Source of the DNA: Streptomyces bicolor | Lineage (GTDB): Bacteria > Actinomycetota > Actinomycetes > Streptomycetales > Streptomycetaceae | Length of the DNA: 64,000 bases | Reading direction: 5' to 3' | Assembly (NCBI RefSeq): GCF_000719285.1 | Contig: NZ_JOFS01000016.1 | Coordinates: 1 to 64,000 of the forward strand | Shown here: piece after piece, positions 43,553 to 52,037 of the stretch | How the letters are laid out: each line of letters opens with the position of its first letter | How positions within the stretch are numbered: position 1 is the first letter of the stretch | Program-made: the position numbers and the translations under genes | Notes under the pieces: model-generated | What the model saw: only the letters and a program-made list of their open reading frames with translations | Told to the model about the DNA's origin: nothing | The model's database searches: none

Positions 43553-44232
43553 CCAGCATCGACGATCTCATTCGCCTGTGCCCACCCCCGGCCTCGCCGC
43601 CCACTGTCGACTGGCCCGCCGTAGAGAGCTCTCTCGATCGGCGGCTACCAGCCGACTACAAACAGCTTGCCACGGTGTACGGCCCTGGCAGCTTCTGCCG
43701 CTTCATCCGTGTCCATCACCCGCTCAGCGGTCTGACAGGACCTGCGGTGGCCGACCTTCAACGACAACTCCAGCGCGACCGCGACCGCAACCGGAGCAAC
43801 TTCCCGGTCCCACACGACCCTCGGCTACTCGTCGTCGTAGGCGTGACCGACAACGGCGATCACCTGTTCTGGATCACCGATCCCGAGACCGAACCCAACA
43901 ACTGGCACATCGCGGTCAATGACAGGGACGGCCGTGAGTGGTTCACCTTCGAGGGAACGCTCACCGACTTCCTTGTCTCCGTGCTGAGCGGAGAAACAGC
44001 CGTACCCCAGTTCCCCGAAGGTCTACTTCGCGGGCCCATGGACTTCGTTCCCTCAGCCGTTCGCCCCTCGACTCAGTCCCCCGGCCCTGCTCCGCTGCCC
44101 GTGGACACCAACGTCATCCGGGAGTGGGCCTGGGCCAACGGCTACGACGATCTCCCTCCTCGCGGCCGAGTACCCGCAGCCATCATCGACGCTTGGAGGG
44201 AGGCCAACCAAGATGGTCCAGGAGGAAGGTGA
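43549..44232 (+). CDS. SMI1/KNR4 immunity-type protein fused to Lsr2-like domain
   Basis: A 227-residue protein. Residues 1-155 are SMI1/KNR4 (SUKH): WPAVESSLDRRLPADYKQLATVYGPGSFCRF, LLVVVGVTDNGDHLFWIT and FTFEGTLTDFLVSVLSGE. Residues 183-222 (NVIREWAWANGYDDLPPRGRVPAAIIDAWREAN) resemble the AT-rich DNA-binding tail of Lsr2. The GTG overlaps the toxin stop by 4 bp, so this is the cognate immunity candidate. The added Lsr2-like tail is unusual; it might repress the locus or bind DNA that the nuclease targets (inference). Confidence 0.8.
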   Translation: MTSIDDLIRLCPPPASPPTVDWPAVESSLDRRLPADYKQLATVYGPGSFCRFIRVHHPLSGLTGPAVADLQRQLQRDRDRNRSNFPVPHDPRLLVVVGVTDNGDHLFWITDPETEPNNWHIAVNDRDGREWFTFEGTLTDFLVSVLSGETAVPQFPEGLLRGPMDFVPSAVRPSTQSPGPAPLPVDTNVIREWAWANGYDDLPPRGRVPAAIIDAWREANQDGPGGR

Positions 44233-44370
44233 CCCGAGTCCCCTGCTGGGACGGGACCCTGTTCTGCTCGTCCAGAGCGGAGAATTCTGCATGGGCAGCT
44301 TGTTGGTCGGCTGTCGCGTAGGCAGACAATCCAGTCGGAATTGACCGGCGGGCGCCAGATCCTCAGCCAT

Positions 44371-44976
44371 ATGGATAGCACCGTGACCGAAGTACTCACC
44401 CCGCCACTCGCTGTTTACCGCATCATGCCCCCCTTCCGGGAAAACCTGCGCACCGTACTCGTCCTCAGCGAGCAGCTGATCCGCTGGCAGCGGCACGCAG
44501 ACCCCGACGACTTCCCCGCACGCGTCACTGCCGAATGGCAGGGTCCGCCGGAGTGGCAGGAGATCGACTACCCCTCCAGCAGCAGCTCCGCCACGGTACT
44601 GAGCCGGCGCATCGCCGACCGCGTACGCGACCGTTTCGCCAACGGTGGCACCTTCGTGCCCGTCGACCTCCCGGAGAAGCCCGAGGGGGCCTACGAGCTG
44701 TTTGTGGCTGAGCATGTGGTGGACTGCCTCAACCACGAGAAGTCGTCTGAACCGCGCATGCCCAGGGGCGAGATCCAACGAGTGGTCTTCCGCCCCGACG
44801 CCCTGCCTTACCACCTGCCCGCCTTCCGTATCCCCGAATGCCCCTGGGCCGTGCACTGGAACGGCTGGGCCGTGGACCTGCTGCGCGACCTGATCGGCGA
44901 GGACAACCTGGAACTACGTCTCGTCTGGTCCACAGATCCGGAAGCCAAGCCGCACCGGGCTCCGATGGGCTTCTGA
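44371..44976 (+). CDS. Protein of unknown family, first of a tandem pair
   Basis: A 201-residue cytoplasmic protein (ATG 44371; the paralogue aligns from GTG 44383). Conserved stretches shared with the next gene are PLAVYRIMPP, WQGPPEWQE, RRIADRVRDRFANGGTFVPVDL, HWNGWAVDLL and ELRLVWSTDPEAKPHR. No family was recognised. Its place behind a toxin and immunity gene makes an accessory immunity role plausible. It begins 138 bp after the SMI1 gene; that gap shows no convincing gene. Confidence 0.7.
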   Translation: MDSTVTEVLTPPLAVYRIMPPFRENLRTVLVLSEQLIRWQRHADPDDFPARVTAEWQGPPEWQEIDYPSSSSSATVLSRRIADRVRDRFANGGTFVPVDLPEKPEGAYELFVAEHVVDCLNHEKSSEPRMPRGEIQRVVFRPDALPYHLPAFRIPECPWAVHWNGWAVDLLRDLIGEDNLELRLVWSTDPEAKPHRAPMGF

Positions 44977-44981
44977 CCAGG

Positions 44982-45576
44982 GTGAGCGAAGGACACAGCG
45001 AACCGCTCGCCGTCTACCGCATCATGCCCCCCTCCGGGACAACCTTTCGCCTTGTCCTCGTCGAAGGAACACAGCTGGCCCGCTGGCAGTACAAGGGCGA
45101 CCCCGCTGACTTCCCCCAGCGCGCGGCTGCGCGACTGGCAGGGTCCGCCGGAGTGGCAGGAGATGGACTATCCGTCCATCTCCGCCGCCGCGCCCGTCTT
45201 CAGTCGGCGCATTGCCGACCGCGTGAGAGAACTCTTCGCCGACGGCGGCACGTTCGTGCCCGTTGACCTCCCGGGCAAGCCCGAGGGGGCCTACGAGCTG
45301 TATGTGGCCGAGCAGGTGGTGGACTGCCTTGACCACGAGCAGTCGTCCGAACCGCGGATGCCCCTTGACGAAATCGAACGAGCCGTCTTCCGCCCCGAGG
45401 CCCTGCCTCTCCACCTGCCTGCCTTCCGAGTCCCCGGAAGCGCCTGGTCCGTGCACTGGAACGGCTGGGCGGCAGATCTCCTGTGCGACCTCATTGGCAG
45501 GGACAACCTCGAATTGCGCCTCGTCTGGTCCACAGATCCAGAAGCCAAGCCGCACCGGGATCCGATGGGGTTCTGA
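44982..45576 (+). pseudogene. Frameshifted paralogue of the preceding gene
   Basis: From GTG 44982 the frame reads SEGHSEPLAVYRIMPPSGTTFR, VEGTQLARWQYKGDPADFPQR, matching the N-terminus of the gene before it. Near 45123-45140 one extra base relative to the first copy (19 nt instead of 18 between CCC and TGGCAG) shifts the frame. The rest (RDWQGPPEWQEMDYPS to PHRDPMGF) continues in another frame. Apart from that it is colinear with the first copy. It is a recent tandem duplicate that has lost function, unless the shift is a sequencing error or programmed. Confidence 0.75.
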
Positions 45577-45669
45577 CCAGATCAGCCCCGCCACGGCAGC
45601 CGTCGCCGGCCGCCTTGTCGTTCAGCGGCACGATCAGCTGGACTGCCCTTTTGCCAGGCTGGCGGCGGG

Positions 45670-46203
45670 TTATGAGGCGTCGGCGTAGGCGAGGTGGGTG
45701 CCGCAGATGGTGCAGCGGAAGAGCATGGCGGTGGCTCCCTCACCGAGGTGGTTCAGGAACCGCTCGAGTTGAGTTGCGTCGTGCCAGCCGTCCATGCGCA
45801 GGTCTTGCCTGAGCTGGTCGAGGGCCTCGGGGTGGGCCTCCAGTTCGCTGTATCCGACCTCGCCGATGAAGGCGGCGGCGTCGTGGCAGTGGACGAGCCA
45901 GTGCGGATCCTCCCAGGCGCGGAAGCCGGGAGTGCGGCGGGTGACCTCGTGCAGGGTCGCCTCGGTGACGCCTTCGAGTCCGTAGGAGTCGGTGAATTCA
46001 CCAGCGAATCGCTCCGCGGCACTGCCATCCGCGATGCACCAGGGGCAGAAGCGGCCGTTGACATCCTGGGCGGTGTAGAAAGTCGCCGTGTAGATCCATC
46101 CCCTGGTGCGGTGGCAGCACTCGCATGTCTCGGTGCTCTCGCGGATGGACCCGCTGGCGAGCGGATCGGGGTGGTAGCGGAAGGTGGGCAGGTCGGCGCT
46201 CAC
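45670..46203 (-). CDS. CbrC (UPF0167) family protein
   Basis: A 177-residue protein. It starts LPTFRYHPDPLASGSI, the hallmark opening of CbrC, and carries ETCECCHRTRGWIYT, GRFCPWCIADGSAAERF and RCTICGTHLAYADAS, three CxxC-type cysteine pairs for zinc. E. coli CbrC is linked to colicin E2 tolerance. Here it lies beside a nuclease toxin, which is suggestive. GTG 46203 overlaps the stop of the DUF397 relic by 4 bp; a start at GTG 46251 is also possible. Confidence 0.82.
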   Translation of the reverse strand: MSADLPTFRYHPDPLASGSIRESTETCECCHRTRGWIYTATFYTAQDVNGRFCPWCIADGSAAERFAGEFTDSYGLEGVTEATLHEVTRRTPGFRAWEDPHWLVHCHDAAAFIGEVGYSELEAHPEALDQLRQDLRMDGWHDATQLERFLNHLGEGATAMLFRCTICGTHLAYADAS

Positions 46204-46408
46204 CGGTGCGTCGAGCTGCCGGCCCGAAGCGTCCTCAGAAATGACGCCCACGGAGCTGACCCGAACACGACGACTGGTCCGTCCGGGAGCTTGCTGTCGC
46301 GGACGGGACGACGCCCGGGTAGGCGTCGGCGACCTCGACGCAATTCGTGCCGCCCCCGTCGCTGTAGGACGACTTGCGCCACACGGCGGTGCCGAGGTCG
46401 AGGGTCAT
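46200..46408 (-). pseudogene. DUF397 gene with one-base deletion
   Basis: The ATG at 46408 opens TAVWRKSSYSDGGGTNCVEVADAYPGVVP, a normal DUF397 start. Then a missing G, compared with the intact neighbour (CCGTCC for CCGGTCC, near 46310), shifts the frame. In the other frame the family ending VRDSKLPDGPVVVFGSAPWASFL follows and stops at 46200. The overlap with the CbrC start suggests the deletion is recent. Confidence 0.75.
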
Positions 46409-46608
46409 GCGGACTCCTTCACTCCCTGCGCGAACGCGGACCAGGACGACGCGCCGAAGACCAGGACACCGCCTTCCGGAGCCTTGCTGTCGCGGACCGG
46501 GACTATGCCGGGGTAGCCGTCGGCGACCTCGACGCAGTCGTTGGCTCCCCCTTCGCTGTAGCTGGACTTGCGCCATACGGCCGTGCTGAGGTCGGGGGTG
46601 CGCGTCAT
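46405..46608 (-). CDS. DUF397 family protein
   Basis: A 67-residue DUF397 protein, intact: STAVWRKSSYSEGGANDCVEVADGY, VPVRDSKAPEGGVLVF and SSWSAFAQGVKES. It overlaps the XRE gene upstream and the frameshifted paralogue downstream by 4 bp each. It probably works with the XRE regulator. Confidence 0.9.
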   Translation of the reverse strand: MTRTPDLSTAVWRKSSYSEGGANDCVEVADGYPGIVPVRDSKAPEGGVLVFGASSWSAFAQGVKESA

Positions 46609-47429
46609 GATCTCTGCTCCTTCAGTACGTCCCTGATGAAGGCGAGCGAGTCCGACGGGGACAGCGCCAGGTCGCGGAGCCGATCGTAGGACAGTCGCTG
46701 GCGAAGAACCTCGTCCGGATCTTCGATCAACCGACTGCAGCCGTTACCTTCCTTGTAGGCAACGGCACTTCCGTCTCTCTGCCAGAGCAGCGTCAACGAC
46801 CCGTTCATATGGTGGTGCGCTCCTGCCACAAACGGCAGTACCTGGAGCGTCACATTGGGCCACAGCGCGGCCGTCTCCAGATGAAGCAGTTGGTCTTGCC
46901 AGGTCTTGCCCACGGCAGCGGGACGCCGGAGTGCGAATTCGTCGACGATGACCCGGACCTCGGGCTCCGGCCTCTGCCTCAGCAGGTACTGTCGCCCGAG
47001 CCGTGCGGCCACTTGCTCTTCGACGACCTCGTCACCGTCAGCCGTTGTCTGAGCCCCAGACAACACCTCCCGAGCGAAGTCCTCGGTCTGGAGAAGCCCT
47101 GGAATCCCCGGCGCGAACACCCACATGATCCGTGCGGTCGCCTCCAGCGCTATGTACTCCTTGTACTGGTCCTTGAACGCGTCCAGCCGAGCAGCCTTCC
47201 AATGGCTCAACAGCAGGTCACCGGTGCCGTAGTACCCGTCCAGGTCCTCCATGACCGTCACCTTGGACAGCCGATCCCCGGACTCCAGCCGACTCAGATA
47301 GCTCTTCTCGTACCCGGTCTCGTCAGCCAACTGCCCCAGTGACTTCCCGGCCTTCTCCCGCAGCACCTTCAGCGTCTGCCCCAGCATCGCCCGCCCGGAA
47401 ACAGGCTCAGCGTCAACCTTTTCGCCCAC
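46605..47429 (-). CDS. XRE family regulator with DUF5753
   Basis: A 274-residue protein: helix-turn-helix LKVLREKAGKSLGQLADETGYEKSYLSRLESGDR, then DUF5753 with MWVFAPGIPGLLQTEDFAREV and QLLHLETAALWPNVTLQVLPF. Start GTG 47429 after GAGAGGGGTGAC. The upstream open frame (to 47465) encodes LSGAQTT, the same peptide as the internal segment around residue 140, because a DNA stretch carrying the palindrome is duplicated. It heads the operon with two DUF397 genes and cbrC-like. Confidence 0.9.
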   Translation of the reverse strand: MGEKVDAEPVSGRAMLGQTLKVLREKAGKSLGQLADETGYEKSYLSRLESGDRLSKVTVMEDLDGYYGTGDLLLSHWKAARLDAFKDQYKEYIALEATARIMWVFAPGIPGLLQTEDFAREVLSGAQTTADGDEVVEEQVAARLGRQYLLRQRPEPEVRVIVDEFALRRPAAVGKTWQDQLLHLETAALWPNVTLQVLPFVAGAHHHMNGSLTLLWQRDGSAVAYKEGNGCSRLIEDPDEVLRQRLSYDRLRDLALSPSDSLAFIRDVLKEQRS

Positions 47430-47442
47430 GTCACCCCTCTCC

Positions 47443-47463
47443 GTTGTCTGCGCGCCAGACAAC
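47443..47463. promoter_or_regulatory. Palindrome upstream of the XRE gene
   Basis: GTTGTCTG-N5-CAGACAAC (8-5-8) lies 14 bp upstream of the XRE start. The same palindrome with the same spacing recurs inside the gene at 47044-47064. It is a likely autoregulatory operator. Confidence 0.65.
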
Positions 47464-47619
47464 ACCCAACCTCTTCCGCAGCGTACGCAGAATCAGTGAC
47501 GATCTAGGCACGAACGGTAATCACCGCTCGTCAAACCGCCTGCCATGCCAAAACCCCCGCAGCCGAATGCACCTCGGCCCGGGGGCGTGGCCGACGCTAA
47601 AAACCCAAGGAACGCCGAC

Positions 47620-47883
47620 ATGCGCGAACGTACCGCCCGCCTCATCGAATCGCTACTGATTGCACTCGTACGATCACTGCTGCCGACCCACGGCCGCCGC
47701 CGAGCGGTAGGTCCCCAACCCCCGCTCGTCCAGCAGCGGTTGGCCGCACCTCCCCGCTACCCCGTGCACGTCTGCCCCTGCGAGCGCGAACGAATCCTGC
47801 AGCGCCGCCGCGCCCACTGGATCGCCACTTACGGCATCGACGCCGTCCCGCGCCGCCACCACGGAGGGGCGGTCTCCGCATGA
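47620..47883 (+). CDS. Small basic protein of unknown function
   Basis: An 87-residue, strongly basic protein with an N-terminal helix (RERTARLIESLLIALVRSLLP) and a CPCERERILQRRRAHW motif. ATG 47620 is seven bases after AAGGAAC; an ATG at 47545 is also in frame. It overlaps the following gene by 4 bp. It is divergent from the XRE operon. Small basic proteins like this often accompany XRE/DUF397 loci (from memory). Confidence 0.6.
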   Translation: MRERTARLIESLLIALVRSLLPTHGRRRAVGPQPPLVQQRLAAPPRYPVHVCPCERERILQRRRAHWIATYGIDAVPRRHHGGAVSA

Positions 47884-48269
47884 ACGTTCCCGAAGTGCTC
47901 CGCCTCCTCCCCTGGACCACTCCCGACGGCAAACCCTGCTACCTCAGCGCCGACAGCGAAGACAGCAGGCTCTCCCGGCTCGCCGATGACATCGAGGCGG
48001 CCCAACTGGACTCGGGTGACCAGGTACTCGTCGGCGCCAGGGCCGTCCTCGCCGACTCCAAGGCAGGCGAACGTGCCGTGCGTTTCGCGCTCACTCGTGC
48101 CACGGAGTCTCTGGAGGACGTACTCCGCATCGCCGTCAGCCGCGGCGAACGCATCAAGGCAGCCGACAGGTGGCACGGCCATCCAGCGTCGCCGGACCCC
48201 TCTCGCGTTCTACCGTGGATCTCCGGCCCTCCCGTCTCACCCCAGCCGGAGAAGAGGAACCGTCCGTGA
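47880..48269 (+). CDS. Conserved protein of unknown function
   Basis: A 129-residue acidic protein beginning EVLRLLPWTTPDGKPCYLSAD, followed by helices rich in Ser/Arg/Glu (SRLADDIEAAQLDSGDQVLVGARAVLADSKAGE). No family recognised. It overlaps its neighbours by 4 bp on both sides (47880-47883 and 48266-48269), so three genes are translationally coupled. Confidence 0.65.
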   Translation: MNVPEVLRLLPWTTPDGKPCYLSADSEDSRLSRLADDIEAAQLDSGDQVLVGARAVLADSKAGERAVRFALTRATESLEDVLRIAVSRGERIKAADRWHGHPASPDPSRVLPWISGPPVSPQPEKRNRP

Positions 48270-48967
48270 CATCGACCGGACTCCCAGCCCCGCGAGACCT
48301 ACGAGTGGTCGCCGTCGACATCGGCTCCGTACGGACCGGCTCCTTCGCCTGGGCGGCCGTCGACGTGCCGCAGGACGGTCCGCTGCCGGAGGCGCTCGCC
48401 GGGTTCGGGAGTGACCCGGCGACGGCGGTCGAGGCGGTTGCCGACGGGCTGGTGGGTGGTGGGTGTGCGGTGCTCGCGCTGGAGGCGCCGATGGCCGTGC
48501 CCGTGCCGGGGGACTGGGCGCTGCTGGGCAAGGGGCGTGCCGGTGAGGGGAACCGGCCCTGGTCCGCGAGCGCGGGGGCCGGGGCGTTGGGGACGGGGCT
48601 CGTGCAGGGCGCGTGGATGCTCGCCGAGCTGGGTCGGGTGGTGAGCGGGCTGTCGGTCACGACTCAGGTACGGCGGTGGGGGGCCGGGAGGCCGGGTGCC
48701 GCCCGGCTGTTGCTCGTGGAGGCCTTCGTGTCAGGGGCCGGGAAGCCGGTGGCCACCGTCCTCGGACAGCACGCCGCCGATGCCGAGGCGGCCGCCCGGG
48801 TGGTGGCGGAGCGGCTGGTCGGCGGACGTGAGAGTGATGTGGTGTGCGCCCCGCAGCGGGCGTTCAACCTGCTGGCCGCGCAGGCCCTGTGGGCGGGGCT
48901 GGACATCGGGGACGACGAGTTGGGGTTGGACGTACTCGTCGTACGCGCCCGGCCGGTCGTGCAGTAA
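48266..48967 (+). CDS. DUF429-like protein, RNase H-type fold
   Basis: A 233-residue protein. The opening LRVVAVDIGSVRTGSFAWAAV is an RNase H-like first strand with a catalytic-type aspartate, and ALEAPMAVPVP and LGQHAADAEAAARVVAERL supply possible further acidic residues. It resembles DUF429 predicted nucleases in layout. The GTG overlaps the previous stop. The gene converges on mshD. Confidence 0.55.
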   Translation: MTSTGLPAPRDLRVVAVDIGSVRTGSFAWAAVDVPQDGPLPEALAGFGSDPATAVEAVADGLVGGGCAVLALEAPMAVPVPGDWALLGKGRAGEGNRPWSASAGAGALGTGLVQGAWMLAELGRVVSGLSVTTQVRRWGAGRPGAARLLLVEAFVSGAGKPVATVLGQHAADAEAAARVVAERLVGGRESDVVCAPQRAFNLLAAQALWAGLDIGDDELGLDVLVVRARPVVQ

Positions 48968-48994
48968 CGGCCCTCACGTCCACGACCACCACCA

Positions 48995-49921
48995 TCACGT
49001 CTCCGTCCGGTACATAAGGTCCGTCTCATACGTCACGAACCCCAACCGCTCATACACCGACACCGCCGCCTTGTTGTCGGCATCGACATAGAGCATCGCC
49101 GTCGGCAGCCCCTGTGCCGCCAGATGCCGTAGCCCGATCGTCGTCAGCGCCTTGCCCAGGCCGCCGCCCTGCGCGCCGGGCCGTACGCCGAGGACGTACA
49201 CCTCGCCGAGCGCCTCCTCCGCGTGGACCTTCGTCCAGTGGAAGCCGATGAGCTCGCCCTCCCGTTCCGCCAGGAAGAAGCCGGCCGGGTCGAACCACGG
49301 CTCGGCCTTGCGGTCGTCGAGGTCGCGCTGGGTCAGGGAGCCCTGTTCGGGGTGGTGGGCGAACGCGGCGGCGTTCACGTCGAGCCAGGCCGCGTCGTCC
49401 TGGCCGGGTACGAAGGCGCGGACCGTCACGCCCTGGGGGAGCACCGGGTCCGGCAGGTTGAGGTCCGCCAGCGAGCGGCGCATCTGGCGCAGTTCGCGGA
49501 AGAGGGTGAGGCCGAGCACCTGGGAGAGGTGGCGGGCGGCGGCGTGACCGCCGTGGGCCCACACCCGCAGTCGTTTGCCGGACGCGGCGAGGAGGGCCGA
49601 GCCCAGTGCGCGGCCGTGGCCGTGGCCGCGGTGCGCGGGGTGGACGACCAGTTCGGCGGCCGGGGCCTCCACCGGATCGGTGTCCTCCAGTTGGGCGTAG
49701 CCGACGAGTTCGTCGGCGACGGTGAGCAGCAGATGCGAGACGCCTTCGCGTTCGCCGCCGCGCAGTTGCAACCTGCCCTGTTCGGACACCGCCTGCTGCC
49801 CGTCGTTCCGGGCGGCCTCCGCCAGCAGCTCCAGTACGGCCTCGGTCCGTTCCGGGGAGAGCGCGGAGTGGGTCTCGATGGAACGGGTGGGGAGGGGGCG
49901 TGCGCTGTCGTCGCTGGTCAT
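48995..49921 (-). CDS. mshD: Mycothiol synthase
   Basis: A 308-residue protein with two tandem GNAT domains. The first has AELVVHPAHRGHGHGRALGSAL; the second, catalytic domain has GEVYVLGVRPGAQGGGLGKALT and ADNKAAVSVYERLGFVTYETDL. It acetylates Cys-GlcN-Ins, the last step of mycothiol synthesis. ATG 49921 gives MTSDDSARPLP. By recall it corresponds to SCO4151. Confidence 0.95.
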   Translation of the reverse strand: MTSDDSARPLPTRSIETHSALSPERTEAVLELLAEAARNDGQQAVSEQGRLQLRGGEREGVSHLLLTVADELVGYAQLEDTDPVEAPAAELVVHPAHRGHGHGRALGSALLAASGKRLRVWAHGGHAAARHLSQVLGLTLFRELRQMRRSLADLNLPDPVLPQGVTVRAFVPGQDDAAWLDVNAAAFAHHPEQGSLTQRDLDDRKAEPWFDPAGFFLAEREGELIGFHWTKVHAEEALGEVYVLGVRPGAQGGGLGKALTTIGLRHLAAQGLPTAMLYVDADNKAAVSVYERLGFVTYETDLMYRTET

Positions 49922-50025
49922 GCGTACGAGGGTAAAGGGCGTGCCCGGCAATGTGGCGGCAACGGCTCAGGCACGGGGGCCGGGACGGCCCAGGCAAGGG
50001 CGCCGGCAAAGGTCCAGGCAAAGGG

Positions 50026-50047
50026 AAACCAGAAAGTAACCATGAAC
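50026..50047 (-). promoter_or_regulatory. Candidate PHO box in the mshD/5'-nucleotidase gap
   Basis: On the minus strand GTTCATGGTTA (50037-50047) is followed in phase by CTTTCTGGTTT (50026-50036), two 11-bp PhoP-like units about 80 bp upstream of the nucleotidase start. Confidence 0.45.
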
Positions 50048-50123
50048 CTCTGTCGCGCTACGCGCGTTGACTCTAGGCTGCGGCCCGACGGGGCCATGTC
50101 ACTTTCGACCCACAGGGGGGCGT

Positions 50124-51944
50124 ATGCCAGCCGAGTCACGCGCGCACCAGCGCCGCAAACGCCGTACTCATCTTCTTCTCGCCGGAGCCGCCGGTCTCGC
50201 CACCGCGGGCGCGCTGGCCGCGGCGCTCCCCGCGACGGCGACCGCGGAGGAGAGCTCCCAGAAGTACGGCGGCGGCCAGCAGTTCAGCCGCTACCAGGAC
50301 GTCCAGCTGCTGTCCTTCAACGACCTGCACGGCAACCTGGAGCCACCGGCCGGTTCCTCCGGCCGGGTCACCGAGCTGCAGCACGACGGCACGACGAAGA
50401 CCATCGACGCCGGTGGTGTGGAGTACCTGGCCACCCATCTGCGTCAGGCCCGCGAGGGCAAGAAGTACTCCATCACCGCCGCCGGTGGTGACATGGTGGG
50501 CGCCTCCCCGCTCATCTCCGGTCTCTTCCACGACGAGCCCACCATCGAGGCGCTGAACAAGCTCGACCTGGACGTCACCTCGGTCGGCAACCACGAGTTC
50601 GACGAGGGCGCCAGGGAACTGGCCCGCCTGCAGAACGGCGGCTGCCACCCCACGGCCGGCTGCTACGTCGAGGGCGAGGAGTTCGAGGGCGCCGACTTCC
50701 CGTATCTCGCCGCGAACGTCCTGGACGAGAAGACCGGCAAGCCGATCCTCAAGCCCTACTGGGTGTGGAAGAAGAGGGACGTCAAGATCGGCTTCATCGG
50801 CGTCACCCTGGAGGACACTCCGGGCGTCGTCTCCGCCGAGGGCGTCAAGGGCCTGAAGTTCAAGGACGAGGTCGAGACGATCAACAAGTACGCCAAGGCG
50901 CTCCAGCGTCAGGGCGTGAAGTCGATCGTCGCCCTGATCCACGAGGGCGGGGCCCCGGCGTCGGCGTCGTACAACTACGACTGTGACGCGCCGGGCGCCG
51001 GCGACGGCATCTCCGGCCCGATCGTCGACATCGCCAAGAACATCACGCCGCAGGTCGACGCGCTGGTCACCGGCCACACGCACGCCGCGTACGTCTGCTC
51101 GATCGCCGACCCGTCGGGCAAGCCGCGCATGGTGACGTCGGCCGCGTCCTTCGGCCGTCTCTACACGGACACGACACTGACGTACGACCGCTTCACCGGC
51201 GACATCGCCCGTACGTCCGTGAAGTCCGCGAACCGCGTCGTCACCCGGGACGTCCCCAAGGCGCCCGACATGACCGAGCTGATCAGCAAGTGGAACACCC
51301 TCGCGGCGCCCATCGGCAACCGCGCCATCGGTTACATATCCGCCGACATCTCCAACACCGGTACCGAGTCCCCGATCGGCGACCTGATCGCGGACGCGCA
51401 GCTCGCGCACGGCAAGGAGCTGGACCCGGAGACGGACCTGGCGCTGATGAACCCGGGCGGTGTCCGGGCACCGCTGACCTACGCGGCCAAGGGCAGCGAG
51501 GGCGACGGTGTGGTGACGTACGCCGAGGGCTTCACCGTGCAGCCGTTCTCCAACACGGTGAACCTCCAGGACTTCACGGGAGCGCAGCTGATCCAGGTGC
51601 TCAAGGAGCAGGTGAGCGGGACGAACGCCGCCGCGCCGAAGATCCTGCAGGTCTCGTCCGGTCTGACGTACACGCTGGACCTGACGAAGTCGGGCACCGA
51701 CCGGGTCGTGACCGACTCGATCAAGCTGAACGGCGAGGCCGTCAACCCGACGGCCACCTACCGCGTCGCCACCAACAGCTTCCTCGCGGGCGGCGGCGAC
51801 GGCTTCCCGACGCTGGGCCAGGGCACCAACGACCTGGTCGGCTCGGACGACCTGACGGCCCTGGAGAAGTACCTGACGGCCAACTCCTCGGCCGCCAACC
51901 CGATCGCGCCGCCGGCGGCGAACCGGATCACGGTCGTGAAGTAG
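50124..51944 (+). CDS. Secreted 5'-nucleotidase
   Basis: A 606-residue secreted enzyme. After a signal peptide (THLLLAGAAGLATAGALAAALP) the metallophosphatase domain has FNDLHGNL, TAAGGDMVGASPL, SVGNHEFDEGARE and VTGHTHAAY, the full two-metal set. The C-terminal 5'-nucleotidase domain has LALMNPGGVRA and NSFLAGGGDGFPTL. It releases phosphate from nucleotides outside the cell. A phosphate-regulated role fits the PHO-like box upstream; by recall SCO4152 is PhoP-dependent. Confidence 0.93.
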   Translation: MPAESRAHQRRKRRTHLLLAGAAGLATAGALAAALPATATAEESSQKYGGGQQFSRYQDVQLLSFNDLHGNLEPPAGSSGRVTELQHDGTTKTIDAGGVEYLATHLRQAREGKKYSITAAGGDMVGASPLISGLFHDEPTIEALNKLDLDVTSVGNHEFDEGARELARLQNGGCHPTAGCYVEGEEFEGADFPYLAANVLDEKTGKPILKPYWVWKKRDVKIGFIGVTLEDTPGVVSAEGVKGLKFKDEVETINKYAKALQRQGVKSIVALIHEGGAPASASYNYDCDAPGAGDGISGPIVDIAKNITPQVDALVTGHTHAAYVCSIADPSGKPRMVTSAASFGRLYTDTTLTYDRFTGDIARTSVKSANRVVTRDVPKAPDMTELISKWNTLAAPIGNRAIGYISADISNTGTESPIGDLIADAQLAHGKELDPETDLALMNPGGVRAPLTYAAKGSEGDGVVTYAEGFTVQPFSNTVNLQDFTGAQLIQVLKEQVSGTNAAAPKILQVSSGLTYTLDLTKSGTDRVVTDSIKLNGEAVNPTATYRVATNSFLAGGGDGFPTLGQGTNDLVGSDDLTALEKYLTANSSAANPIAPPAANRITVVK

Positions 51945-52037
51945 TTCAACGCAGTACTGGGTGAAGTGGCGTGAACTAGATCGCAAACCCCCGGTAGAGG
52001 TTGCGGGTGGGGGGCGTGCGCATGGTCGGATGGGCCG

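Noticed and set aside
44212..44343. 43-codon frame overlapping the end of the SMI1 gene (starts VQEEGDPSPLLGRD)
   Set aside because: No ribosome site and no similarity recognised; too short to support as a gene.
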